Assembly: GCA_003247835.1 (NCBI GenBank)
Contig: QJYB01000071.1
Location: forward strand, 35,548-99,547
Reading direction: 5' to 3'
Origin: Gammaproteobacteria bacterium
GTDB taxonomy: Bacteria; Pseudomonadota; Gammaproteobacteria; Pseudomonadales; Azotimanducaceae
Length of the DNA: 64,000 nucleotides
Of this stretch, positions 33,282-41,140 are shown one piece after another. Under the pieces are notes generated by a model, which worked only from the letters and a program-made list of their open reading frames with translations, ran no database searches and was not told where the DNA came from. The first letter of the stretch is position 1. Each line of letters begins with the position of its first letter. Both the position numbers and the translations under genes were made by a program.

Positions 33282-34557
33282 GCGGCGCTGGCAGTTCGGT
33301 CAGGGATCCCTTCTTGCTCGTACAAACCTGACCCTCGCGGTCAGCTCCTTTCTGATCGCGCTGGTGTCCATCGCAGCGTTGAATGTCTACCTCATCGAGC
33401 CCATTGCACGCCAGTCCGCGAACGACGAAGCAGCCCTGCTCGTGCTGTCGGCGCAGACCTGGGTGGAGCTGCCGCCGTCGGCACGACCCTACTTCGAGCT
33501 GGAGCTGGCACAGAACCACGACCTCATCGTCACTTCGGAGCCGCGTCAGCTCGCCGATGCCGCTCTGGATCAGCCTTATCTCAGCCTGGTGGAGGAACAG
33601 CTCAGCGAACGGCTGGATCAGCCGGTCACCCTGCTCGAGGGAGACGAGCTGATCTGGCTCGACGTGACCATGGGCGGGCATCGGCTGCAGATCGGTTTCT
33701 CGCCCAGCCGACGGGACATCCAGCCGCTCTACGTCGGCGTGATCATCCTGGGAATGGGTGCTGCCATCGTCTTCCTGACCTCGCTGATCATCGTCCAGCG
33801 CATCACTCGTCCTCTGGTCCAGGCAGCAGAGCGGGTGGAATCGTTCCGCGGCAGAGAAAACTTCGAGCCTCTGCCCGAGGAAGGCCCGCGCGAGCTGGTT
33901 TCCCTCGCCCGGAACTTCAACACGATGGCCCGCGATATCTCCGCGCTGCTGTCCAACCGCACCACGTTGCTGGCCGGCATATCTCACGATCTGCGGACGC
34001 CGCTGACCCGGATGCGGCTGGCACTCGAGCTCCTGCCGGACGATGTGGATCCGAAGCTCGTGGAGCGGTTCGAGCGAAATCTGGAGACCATGGATTCACT
34101 CATCGGCGATGCGTTGCGCTTCGCCCGGGGTACCGGTGAAACACCGCGCGAAGTGGTGATCCGGCCGTTCGTCGAGGATGTGGTCGAAGCCTGGGACAGC
34201 CGGATCCCCTTCACCGCGGAGGGAGATCCCGAGCTCCGCCTGATGCTGGCGGTCGGTGCATTGAAACGCGTGCTCACCAATCTGATCAGCAATGCCCAGC
34301 AGCATGGTGACCAGGTACGCGTGCGACTCGCGGGAACCGAGATTCACGTGACGGACTCGGGACCTGGCATACCGGACGAGTTCAAGGAGCAGGTCTTCCA
34401 GCCGTTCTTCCGTCTGGACAGCTCACGCAGCAGTGTCACCGGCGGCAGCGGCCTGGGCCTCGCCATCGTTCTGCAGCTCTGTCAGGCGCACGGCTGGCGG
34501 GTGCGTATCGAAGATCCACCCGGCGGTGGTACGGATGTGATTGTCAGTCTGGCCTGA
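33274..34557 (+). CDS. EnvZ-like sensor histidine kinase
   Basis: A 427-residue inner-membrane kinase. One transmembrane helix is near residues 20-40, a periplasmic sensing loop follows to ~150, and a second helix at ~155-180 leads into a HAMP linker. The phosphorylated H238 lies in A-G-I-S-H-D-L-R-T-P-L-T-R. The ATP-binding domain shows the N box (L-I-S-N-A-Q-Q-H), G1 (D-S-G-P-G-I-P) and G2 (G-S-G-L-G-L-A-I). ATGs at 33268 and 33274 both overlap the regulator end, and translation is probably coupled to it. Confidence 0.93.
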   Translation: MAERRWQFGQGSLLARTNLTLAVSSFLIALVSIAALNVYLIEPIARQSANDEAALLVLSAQTWVELPPSARPYFELELAQNHDLIVTSEPRQLADAALDQPYLSLVEEQLSERLDQPVTLLEGDELIWLDVTMGGHRLQIGFSPSRRDIQPLYVGVIILGMGAAIVFLTSLIIVQRITRPLVQAAERVESFRGRENFEPLPEEGPRELVSLARNFNTMARDISALLSNRTTLLAGISHDLRTPLTRMRLALELLPDDVDPKLVERFERNLETMDSLIGDALRFARGTGETPREVVIRPFVEDVVEAWDSRIPFTAEGDPELRLMLAVGALKRVLTNLISNAQQHGDQVRVRLAGTEIHVTDSGPGIPDEFKEQVFQPFFRLDSSRSSVTGGSGLGLAIVLQLCQAHGWRVRIEDPPGGGTDVIVSLA

Positions 34558-34615
34558 TCTGCCAGTGGGTTCTGGGGTAACAAATTGATACAGAAAACCC
34601 CGACCGCGCAATGAC

Positions 34616-34790
34616 GTGGAAACAGCTTTGGATCATAGTGATTCTCAGACGCGAGCCGGGTGCGAAGCGCACGGATCGTGGTCTTAATCCCCTTGTGATC
34701 CCGCTTCGCGGACCAAGGCTAACGCGAAGGGTAAGGGATCCCCTCAAAACCGCCGGCTACCTCTCCAGGCCGGCGGTTTTTCTTTTTATG
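34616..34790 (+). ncRNA. Candidate structured small RNA or long 3' UTR after the EnvZ-like gene
   Basis: The region between the kinase stop and the convergent MscS gene lacks a credible gene but holds three stable stem-loops in order. First, GTGCG-AAG-CGCAC at 34660-34672. Second, a two-part stem with GATCCC (34697-34702) and CTTCGCG (34704-34710) pairing with CGCGAAG (34723-34729) and GGGATC (34735-34740). Third, a strong terminator at 34746-34786. I see no clear promoter, so it could be an independent sRNA, a 3'UTR-derived RNA, or merely a structured tail. It does not match any RNA family I know. Confidence 0.45.
34746..34786 (+). terminator. Strong Rho-independent terminator, possibly bidirectional
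   Basis: AAAACCGCCGGC (34746-34757) pairs perfectly with GCCGGCGGTTTT (34769-34780) around an 11-base loop, and the T-rich run (TTTTTCTTTTT) continues after it. On the opposite strand the stem is followed by four Ts, so it may also end the convergent mscS transcript. Confidence 0.9.
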
Positions 34791-34849
34791 GCGATGCATT
34801 TTCAAGCGTCGCACCGATCCGGTATCCGACCGGCCCGCGTGTCAGGCGA

Positions 34850-35683
34850 TCAGCTCGCCTGGTAAAGATGAACGTCCCGCTGCGGGAAGGGAATGGAGAC
34901 GCCTTCCTGGTCGAACGCCAGCTTCACCTTCTCGGTGAGATCGAAGAACAATCCCCAGTAGTCGGACGCGTTCACCCAGACCCGGGTGGTGATGTTCACG
35001 GAACTGTCACCCAGCGACGAGACCACGATCAGGGGCGCCGGATCGGTGAGTGAACGGCTGTCCTCCTTCACCAGACGTTCGATGATGGATTTGGCCTTGG
35101 CGATGTCGTCGCCGTAGCCGATACCGAAGACGAAGTCCACGCGGCGCGTCGCCTCCATGGAGAAATTGGTGATGATGCCGTTCGAGATCGAGCCGTTGGG
35201 GACGATGATGACCTTGTTGTCGGGCGTTTTCAGAATGGTGTTGAAGATCTGAATTGCGTTCACGGTACCTGTGACTCCCTGGGCCTCCACAAAGTCCCCC
35301 ACCTTGTAAGGCCGGAACAGCAATACCAGCACGCCACCGGCAAAGTTGGCCAGACTGCCCTGCAGCGCCAGACCGACAGCCAGACCGGCAGCACCCAGAA
35401 CGGCGATGAAGGACGTGGTCTCTATGCCGATCATTGAGGCGACGCTGATGAGCAGCAGGGCCTTCAGGCCGACGGACGTCAGGTTGCACAGGAACCTGGC
35501 GAGGGTGGGTTCCGTGTTGCTCTTCTCCATACCGGCACTGATCAGCCGGACGAACCGGTTGATGATCCACAGACCGATGAAGAGAACGACGATGGCGAGC
35601 AGCAGTTTCGGGCCGTAGGCCATGGCGAGCTCGACGGCCCTGTCCATATAACCCGCCATCTGTTCGGTGGAGATGTCTTCCAT
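34850..35683 (-). CDS. mscS: Small-conductance mechanosensitive channel (MscS)
   Basis: A 277-residue channel with three N-terminal helices. The pore-lining third helix has the A-V-L-G-A-A-G-L-A-V-G-L-A-L-Q-G-S-L-A-N-F-A pattern of glycine and alanine spacing typical of MscS. The cytoplasmic vestibule domain follows, with F-R-P-Y-K-V-G-D-F-V and the V-P-N-G-x-I-S-N-G turn. Length is close to E. coli MscS (286). It protects against sudden hypo-osmotic pressure. Confidence 0.94.
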   Translation of the reverse strand: MEDISTEQMAGYMDRAVELAMAYGPKLLLAIVVLFIGLWIINRFVRLISAGMEKSNTEPTLARFLCNLTSVGLKALLLISVASMIGIETTSFIAVLGAAGLAVGLALQGSLANFAGGVLVLLFRPYKVGDFVEAQGVTGTVNAIQIFNTILKTPDNKVIIVPNGSISNGIITNFSMEATRRVDFVFGIGYGDDIAKAKSIIERLVKEDSRSLTDPAPLIVVSSLGDSSVNITTRVWVNASDYWGLFFDLTEKVKLAFDQEGVSIPFPQRDVHLYQAS

Positions 35684-35877
35684 GATGCATACCCTCCCAG
35701 GTATCGGATTTCTTCTTGGAGAGCCAATGATGCCCGCTGCGGTTCGCCCTCACAAATCCGGACCACCCGCAGCCGTGGCTGATCGGCCGTCGGCTGTACA
35801 GCTTCGGACCCTTCCCCTAACCTAATCCGTTTCGATTGCAGACGCGCCCTGGCGGTGCCTTCCCGAGGAGGACAATG

Positions 35878-36630
35878 ATGAAAGCCATCGGATGGATCAT
35901 AGGTATCACGCTGCTGATCGTGGTCGGTCTGGGCGTCTACCTGGTACTGAACTCGGGCAGCCTCATCAAGACGGCGGTGGAAACACTGGGCCCGAGATAT
36001 CTGGGTGTGGACGTGTCGTTGGATTCGGCGGAGATCTCGCTGACGGAAGGGACCGGAGAGCTTCGCGGACTGGTGATCGGCAACCCCGTGGGCTTTGACG
36101 GACCCCACGCGTTCAGCCTGGGCCTGATCCGGTTGGGTATCGATCCCACCGCACAGAGCGAATCGCTGATCGTGATCCGCGAGATCCTGGTGGATGCGGC
36201 CGATCTCGCCATCGTCGCCCACGGCAAACAGACCAACCTGCAGGCCATCATGGCCAATCTGGAAGGGGACGGTTCGGCCGGTACTTCAGGAGAGCCGGAA
36301 TCCGCGGATAGCGGGCCGAAGATGATCATCGATCACTTCGCGTTCACCAACGCACACACGTCCCTCGATTCCGATCTGGTCGGTGAGCGCTCCGTCAGCG
36401 TTCCCGATGTGGTGCTCGACGGCATCGGCAGGAAGTCCCAGGGGGTGACCATCCGCGAAGCCATGAAGCAGCTGCTTGGCCCCATCGTCCGGGCGTCCAC
36501 TCAGGCGCTGGCGGCGGAAGGGCTGAACGTGGATCAGATCAAGGCCGACGCCCGGGAGAAGGTTGACGCCGAGCTGAAAGACCGGCTCGGAACCGGACTG
36601 GACAGCCTGAAGGATCGGTTCAATCAGTGA
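35878..36630 (+). CDS. AsmA/DUF748-like anchored protein
   Basis: A 250-residue protein with an N-terminal transmembrane anchor (residues 5-22) and a body beginning G-P-R-Y-L-G-V-D-V-S-L-D-S-A-E-I-S-L-T-x-G-x-G-E-L-R-G-L-x-I-G-N-P in the style of AsmA-like proteins, i.e. a beta-taco lipid-transfer-type fold. The C-terminus is helical and charged. AGGAGGA (35866-35872) precedes an ATG-ATG pair; the second (35878) is used. It ends six bases before the hydratase ATG, so co-transcription is likely though the functional link is unclear. Confidence 0.72.
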   Translation: MKAIGWIIGITLLIVVGLGVYLVLNSGSLIKTAVETLGPRYLGVDVSLDSAEISLTEGTGELRGLVIGNPVGFDGPHAFSLGLIRLGIDPTAQSESLIVIREILVDAADLAIVAHGKQTNLQAIMANLEGDGSAGTSGEPESADSGPKMIIDHFAFTNAHTSLDSDLVGERSVSVPDVVLDGIGRKSQGVTIREAMKQLLGPIVRASTQALAAEGLNVDQIKADAREKVDAELKDRLGTGLDSLKDRFNQ

Positions 36631-36635
36631 GCGCC

Positions 36636-37412
36636 ATGAGCTACGAGAACATTCTCTATGAGATGCAGGGCCCCATGGCTCTGATCACCATCAACCGGCC
36701 CGATCGGCACAATGCCATCTCGCTGGCGACCCTGGACGAGCTTCAGCACGCCGCTGCCACAGCGGCGGAGGACGATACCGTCCGCGTGATCACCATCACC
36801 GGTGCGGGTGGCAGAGCCTTCGCTTCCGGATCGGACCTCGAGGAGGTGAAGCACCGCGACCTTCGGAAAGCACTGGAACCGATCGTTCAGGGTCTGGCCG
36901 ACCAGCTCGAACGCACACCCAAACCCACCATCGCCGCCGTCGACGGCATCTGCATGGGTGGTGGTCTCGAGGTCGCTCTCGGCTGCGACCTGCGCATTGC
37001 CACACCCCGTTCCCGGTTCGCCACGCCGGAAGGCAAGCTCGGCATCATTCCCGGCGGTGGCGCCACCGCACGGTTACCGCGGATCGTCGGGCGCGGCTGG
37101 GGCATGGAAATGCTGCTGATGGGCGATCCCATCGACGCCGAGCGCGCGCTGTCCATCGGGCTCGTCACCCGACTGGTCGAGCCCGAGGAGCTGATTCCCG
37201 AGGCCCGGCGCATGGCGGACCAGCTAGCCCGCTACGCGCCGTTCGTGCCCAGAACCATGAAGGCCATGGTGCACTTCGGCATGGAGGCGAGCCTGGCCGG
37301 GGCGCTCATGCTGGAGAAGTACGCCCAGGGTGCGCTGGTTCAGACCGAGGACAAGCTGGAGGGGATCAGTGCCTTCCTCGAGAAGCGTGATCCGGATTTC
37401 AAAGGGCGCTAA
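36636..37412 (+). CDS. Enoyl-CoA hydratase/isomerase family protein
   Basis: A 258-residue crotonase-fold protein with I-T-I-N-R-P-D-R-H-N-A-I-S near the start, the first oxyanion-hole segment G-R-A-F-A-S-G-S-D-L, and V-D-G-I-C-M-G-G-G-L-E-V-A-L-G-C-D. The P-E-G-K-L-G-I-I-P-G-G-G region carries the second glutamate area. Two MaoC-fold hydratase genes follow on the same strand after about 68 bases. The ATG at 36636 is preferred to the GTG at 36627, which overlaps the upstream gene. Confidence 0.92.
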   Translation: MSYENILYEMQGPMALITINRPDRHNAISLATLDELQHAAATAAEDDTVRVITITGAGGRAFASGSDLEEVKHRDLRKALEPIVQGLADQLERTPKPTIAAVDGICMGGGLEVALGCDLRIATPRSRFATPEGKLGIIPGGGATARLPRIVGRGWGMEMLLMGDPIDAERALSIGLVTRLVEPEELIPEARRMADQLARYAPFVPRTMKAMVHFGMEASLAGALMLEKYAQGALVQTEDKLEGISAFLEKRDPDFKGR

Positions 37413-37480
37413 ACTCGCCAGTCCGCTTTTCATCCGCTGAGCACAACCACAACTCACATCCACAAGAAGGGGGAAGCCGC

Positions 37481-37975
37481 ATGGCTGCTGAGAGATTTCC
37501 CATAGAAGCGAGCCACATCATGATGTTCGCGCGCTCGATCGGGGACGATAACCAGATCTACTACGACGAGGCATACGCCAAGGGCACCGAGCCGGGCACG
37601 ATCATCGCGCCGCCGACGTTTGCCCAGGCGAGCGCGCAGTTCGACCCGGACTACTTCCTGCGACCGAAGGTTGACGGCAAGGGCTGGTTCGGCTCGGGCA
37701 AGAACCCGACCGGTGCAAAGCCGAGTGGCGGTGGCGGTGGTGGCGGCGGTGGCGGACTGCATGCCGAGCAGCACTTCGTTTACCACCGGCACCTGAAGCC
37801 TGGCGACGTGCTCACGGCCACCACGAAGCCGGGTAAGACCTGGGAAAAGGAGAGCAAGCGCGCGGGCAAGCTCATGTTCTCCGAGTCGGTCACGGAGTAC
37901 CGCGATCAGAACGGCGAGCTCGTGATCACCGCAACCGGTGTCGGCGTCCGCACCGAACGACCTGTAGGCAGCTGA
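37481..37975 (+). CDS. MaoC-like/FAS1-type dehydratase N-terminal hot-dog protein with polyglycine insert
   Basis: A 164-residue hot-dog-fold protein of the type that pairs with a MaoC hydratase to form a heterodimer (as in HTD or the mycobacterial HadAB-like systems). It has the F-A-R-S-I-G-D-D-N-Q-I-Y-Y core and H-F-V-Y-H-R-H-L-K-P-G-D-V-L. An unusual feature is a run of ten glycines (about residues 84-93, encoded by GGT/GGC/GGA codons) between its strands. No catalytic Asp/His pair as in the neighbour is visible, so it may be a non-catalytic partner. Confidence 0.86.
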   Translation: MAAERFPIEASHIMMFARSIGDDNQIYYDEAYAKGTEPGTIIAPPTFAQASAQFDPDYFLRPKVDGKGWFGSGKNPTGAKPSGGGGGGGGGGLHAEQHFVYHRHLKPGDVLTATTKPGKTWEKESKRAGKLMFSESVTEYRDQNGELVITATGVGVRTERPVGS

Positions 37976-37989
37976 GGGGAGGAGCCGAC

Positions 37990-38397
37990 ATGGCATTGAA
38001 AGCAAGTGATCTGAACGTTGGTGACACGTACAGCGAAACGCTCGTCGAGGACCTGAAGCGTACGCAGATCGTCCAGTACGCAGGCGCTTCCGGCGACTAC
38101 AACCCGCTGCATACGGACGAGGTCTTCACCACCAAGGTGGCGGGGTATCCTTCCGTGTTTGCCCACGGCATGCTCACCATGGGCATGACGGGCAGGATGC
38201 TCACCGACTACGTAGGTGACGGTCGACTCACCAAATACGGGGTCCGATTCACCAACCAGGTCTGGCCGGGCGATACACTGACCGGCACGACCACGGTGGA
38301 ATCCGTGGAGAACGGCATCGCCCGTTTCCAGGTAGAGACAAAGAACCAGGACGGTACCACGGTGCTGTCCGGCTACGCGGAAGCCCGCGTCGATTGA
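37990..38397 (+). CDS. MaoC-family (R)-hydratase
   Basis: A 135-residue hot-dog hydratase with the catalytic motif G-D36-Y-N-P-L-H41-T-D, the R-specific enoyl-CoA hydratase 2 signature, and A-H-G-M-L-T-M-G. It begins 14 bases after its hot-dog neighbour with GAGGAG upstream, so the two probably form a heterodimer that hydrates an enoyl-CoA. A strong terminator follows the stop. Confidence 0.94.
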   Translation: MALKASDLNVGDTYSETLVEDLKRTQIVQYAGASGDYNPLHTDEVFTTKVAGYPSVFAHGMLTMGMTGRMLTDYVGDGRLTKYGVRFTNQVWPGDTLTGTTTVESVENGIARFQVETKNQDGTTVLSGYAEARVD

Positions 38398-38407
38398 CCC
38401 GTCTCCC

Positions 38408-38443
38408 AGGTGGTCGGAACGTCGGTCCGACCACCTGCCTTTC
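38408..38443 (+). terminator. Rho-independent terminator after the MaoC pair
   Basis: AGGTGGTCGGA (38408-38418) and TCCGACCACCT (38426-38436) are perfect 11-base complements around a 7-base loop, followed by GCCTTTCTT. It would end the MaoC-pair transcript, just before the convergent YciI gene. Confidence 0.8.
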
Positions 38444-38444
38444 T

Positions 38445-38729
38445 TCAGGATGCCGGCACGACCTGCCGGAAAGCCCGTATGGTGACCCGCTCGAAGAGCC
38501 CGGCCTTCGTGTAGGGATCGGCGGCGTTGAGCGCGGCGACTTCGTCCGCGGACGCCGCTTCGATGAGAAACAGCGAGCCGACCATCCGCTCACCGTCTTC
38601 GGAGAGCATGGGACCGGCGAGGCGGATCTTGTCTCCCACGGTGCCGACGTAGGCCAGATGCTTTTCCCGGGTAGCCAGGCGAAGGTCCAGTCCGTCCGGC
38701 TTGTCCTCGCAGATGAGTGCGTAGAGCAT
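38445..38729 (-). CDS. YciI family protein
   Basis: A 94-residue ferredoxin-like alpha/beta protein of the YciI family, with the conserved histidine in R-E-K-H-L-A-Y-V and aspartate in A-D-P-Y-T-K-A-G-L-F. Some relatives act as small hydrolases or dehalogenases, but function here is unknown. It is 13 bases from the following HSL-type esterase gene on the same strand and is likely co-transcribed. Confidence 0.92.
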   Translation of the reverse strand: MLYALICEDKPDGLDLRLATREKHLAYVGTVGDKIRLAGPMLSEDGERMVGSLFLIEAASADEVAALNAADPYTKAGLFERVTIRAFRQVVPAS

Positions 38730-38742
38730 GTCCGACCTCCAC

Positions 38743-39666
38743 TCAGCCGAGCGCCGATTTCAAGGCGCTCACGGCGCGCTCGAAGGCTGCCCGGGAGCCC
38801 GGGATGAGCTCGGCAGTGGCGAGAAAGTCATGCACGAGCCCGTCGAAGCAGATGGCTTCAGCCGCCACCCCTGCGGCCTGGAGCGCGTCGGCATAGGCGT
38901 GCCCTTCGTCTCTGAGCGGGTCGAACTCTGCCGTCAGCACCAGCGCCGGCGGCAGCCCGGCCAGGGACTCGGCCTTCAGCGGGCTCGCGGCAGGCTCCCC
39001 GCGACGCTCGGCCTCCGGGCAGTAGATGTCCCAGAACCAGGACATCGTCTCGGTTTCGAGCAGATACCCCTGGCCGTTTTCCACGTAGGACGTACGGGTG
39101 AGATCGTGGTCCACCACGGGGTAGGCCAGCAGCTGAAAATCGATCTTGGGACCGTTCTCGTCCCGCGATTTCTGCGCGACCACTGCAGCCAGATTGCCAC
39201 CCGCACTTTCGCCCATGACAGCGAGCCGACCGGAACCGCCGAGCTCGGCCGCATGCTCCGCGGCCCAGCACGTCGCGGCGTAGGCATCGTCCACCGCGGC
39301 GGGATACTCGTGCTCGGGTGCCAGGCGATAGTCCACGGAGATGACGATGCATTCGGCCGTCCGGCATACACTGCGACAGACCGCATCCGCCGTGTCCAGA
39401 TCGCCGATTACCCAGCCGCCACCGTGAAAGTTCATGACGATGGGAAAAGGTCCGTCACCTTCCGGTCGGTAGATACGTACGGGGATGTCGCCGACCGCTG
39501 TTCCGATGGTCCGATCCTCCACGGCGCCGACGGCCAGTGACTCGTTCACCGGGCGCATCAGCCGGTACATCTCCCGACCCTCGGCGGGCGTGAGCTCGCT
39601 GATCTTCGGGCCGGGCTCGGCAGCGAGCTGGGCGAACATGGCTTCGTATTCGGGCACGAGTGGCAT
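38743..39666 (-). CDS. Alpha/beta hydrolase fold-3 (HSL-family) esterase
   Basis: A 307-residue esterase. The oxyanion-hole H-G-G-G-W lies near residue 80, the nucleophile is in G-E-S-A-G-G near 155, the aspartate in E-F-D-P-L-R-D, and the histidine in G-L-V-H-D-F. The triad order is that of hormone-sensitive-lipase family esterases acting on short or medium acyl esters. It diverges from the ClpP-like gene, with 169 bases between. Confidence 0.94.
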   Translation of the reverse strand: MPLVPEYEAMFAQLAAEPGPKISELTPAEGREMYRLMRPVNESLAVGAVEDRTIGTAVGDIPVRIYRPEGDGPFPIVMNFHGGGWVIGDLDTADAVCRSVCRTAECIVISVDYRLAPEHEYPAAVDDAYAATCWAAEHAAELGGSGRLAVMGESAGGNLAAVVAQKSRDENGPKIDFQLLAYPVVDHDLTRTSYVENGQGYLLETETMSWFWDIYCPEAERRGEPAASPLKAESLAGLPPALVLTAEFDPLRDEGHAYADALQAAGVAAEAICFDGLVHDFLATAELIPGSRAAFERAVSALKSALG

Positions 39667-39755
39667 CGGCTTCCTCCCCTGGTTGTCGGTTCGATCCCGC
39701 GACGTTGTAGAATGTGCGCTTTCTCAGACGATCACAACCGGACACTGCTGCCGGT

Positions 39756-39783
39756 CCCGGCCGTTGCGCAGCAGTCGGCCGGG
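39756..39783. other. Hairpin in the ClpP-like gene leader
   Basis: CCCGGCC (39756-39762) can pair with GGCCGGG (39777-39783) around a 14-base loop, in the intergenic region. A possible -10 TAGAAT lies upstream near 39710. No function can be assigned. Confidence 0.3.
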
Positions 39784-39835
39784 TGACCCCAATGAAAACG
39801 CAACAAAAGCGCAACGAAGGCCCAATGGAGGGCGG

Positions 39836-40426
39836 ATGAACAATCTTCTGGACGGTGACGACATCACCGAAGCCGCAAAACAGTTTCAGTTTCTCGAGCA
39901 GACCCTGCTGAAGCACCGGACCCTTACCCTGTTCGGTGAGATCAACCAGGATGTGGCCCGGCGGACCACGGAGAAGCTCCTGGCACTGGCGTATGAGTCG
40001 GACGACCCGATCACCATCTACATCGGCTCGCCCGGCGGCCATGTGGAATCCGGAGACACGATCTACGACATGATCCGCTTCATCAGCCCGGTGGTGCGGA
40101 CGGTGGGTACGGGGTGGGTGGGGAGTGCCGCCACCAACATCTACCTGGCGCCGGAAAGGGAGCATCGCTTCTGCCTGCCGACGACCCGCTTCCTCATCCA
40201 CCAGCCGGCTGGCGGGTTCGGCGGGACCGCGGCCGATGTGGAAATTCACGCCCGTGAGATCCTCAAAACCCGGGAACGTATCAATGCCACCATCGCTGAG
40301 CGTACGGGCCAGCCGCTGGATCGGGTGGAGCGGGACACCGACCGGGACTACTGGATGAGTCCCCAGGAATCCGTCGACTACGGCATTGTCGGACGGATCA
40401 TCACGAGCATGAGCGAGCTCGGCTGA
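39836..40426 (+). CDS. ClpP-family ATP-dependent protease proteolytic subunit (paralogue)
   Basis: A 196-residue serine peptidase. By spacing the triad is S97, H122 and D171, the same numbers as in mature E. coli ClpP, with I-H-Q-P, F-C-L-P and the E-R-D-T-D-R-D helix end preserved. The residues before S97 (G-W-V-G-S-A-A-T) differ from the canonical G-Q-A-A-S-M-G, and the N-terminal region (to about residue 40) lacks the usual axial-loop sequence. No clpX/clpA or trigger-factor gene is adjacent, so this looks like a secondary ClpP. GGAGGG fixes the ATG at 39836; the open frame upstream is not homologous. Confidence 0.9.
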   Translation: MNNLLDGDDITEAAKQFQFLEQTLLKHRTLTLFGEINQDVARRTTEKLLALAYESDDPITIYIGSPGGHVESGDTIYDMIRFISPVVRTVGTGWVGSAATNIYLAPEREHRFCLPTTRFLIHQPAGGFGGTAADVEIHAREILKTRERINATIAERTGQPLDRVERDTDRDYWMSPQESVDYGIVGRIITSMSELG

Positions 40427-40445
40427 CAGGCGCGGTCGGGACCGG

Positions 40446-41117
40446 ATGGGCCGCACCGAACTGAAGGTCCATCCGGCCGGGCTGGAGATTGCGCTCAGCG
40501 CAGAGCTGGACCGTCCTCGTGATGCGTTCGCCCTGCTGGTCCTGGCCCACGGGGCCGGTGCCGGATTGCGGCATGCCAGCATGACCGCCATCAGCGAAGC
40601 CCTCTCCGCCCGCGGGGTGGCGACGCTGCGCTTCAACTTTCCGTTCATGGAGCAGGGCAGGCGCCGCGTGGATCCGCAGCCGGTCTCCGTGGCGTCGATA
40701 GTCGCCGCGCTCGAGACGGCGAGGGAAGCAGCGCCGGACCTGCCGCACTTTCTCGGCGGCCACAGTTACGGCGGGCGTATGGCGTCACATGCGGCGGCAG
40801 AACGGAACCTGCCCGTGCGGGGACTCGTGTTCTGCTCGTTTCCGCTGCACCCGCCGAAGAAACCGGGCACTGCCCGGGCTGCACACCTCGGGAACGTACC
40901 CCAGCCCATGCTGTTTCTCTCCGGTACCCGTGACGACATGGCCGATCGGACGCTGCTGGAGGGGGTGGTGGCCGGGCTCGGCGCCGGCGCCCGCCTGCAC
41001 TGGCTGGACACGGCGGACCACGGCTACCGGGTGCTGAAGCGCAGCCGGCAGGTACAGGAGGGCGTCTTCGACGAGCTGGCCGGCGTCGCGGCAGGGTTCA
41101 TGCACGAGCTGTCCTGA
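40446..41117 (+). CDS. KANL3/Tex30-like alpha/beta hydrolase
   Basis: A 223-residue hydrolase with L-A-H-G-A-G-A near residue 35, the nucleophile elbow G-H-S-Y-G-G at ~97, and a C-terminal histidine in A-D-H-G-Y. An acid (S-G-T-R-D-D) sits before it. The pattern matches the small bacterial dienelactone-hydrolase/KANL3-like family. It follows the ClpP-like gene by 19 bases on the same strand. Confidence 0.85.
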   Translation: MGRTELKVHPAGLEIALSAELDRPRDAFALLVLAHGAGAGLRHASMTAISEALSARGVATLRFNFPFMEQGRRRVDPQPVSVASIVAALETAREAAPDLPHFLGGHSYGGRMASHAAAERNLPVRGLVFCSFPLHPPKKPGTARAAHLGNVPQPMLFLSGTRDDMADRTLLEGVVAGLGAGARLHWLDTADHGYRVLKRSRQVQEGVFDELAGVAAGFMHELS

Positions 41118-41140
41118 GCTTCGGCTTCCGCCGCGGAGGC

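Noticed and set aside
34611..34865. Possible 84-residue plus-strand open frame after the EnvZ-like gene
   Set aside because: It crosses three strong hairpins and the terminator and runs into the convergent gene; codon use is unlike the neighbours.
35710..35761. Distant inverted repeat CGGATTT/AAATCCG upstream of the AsmA-like gene
   Set aside because: Seven bases with a loop of about 40; too weak to claim a structure or operator.
40124..40135. Apparent loss of the ClpP catalytic serine (threonine in G-S-A-A-T)
   Set aside because: Gap-free alignment to E. coli ClpP puts S97, three residues earlier, at the catalytic position with correct 25-residue spacing to H122.
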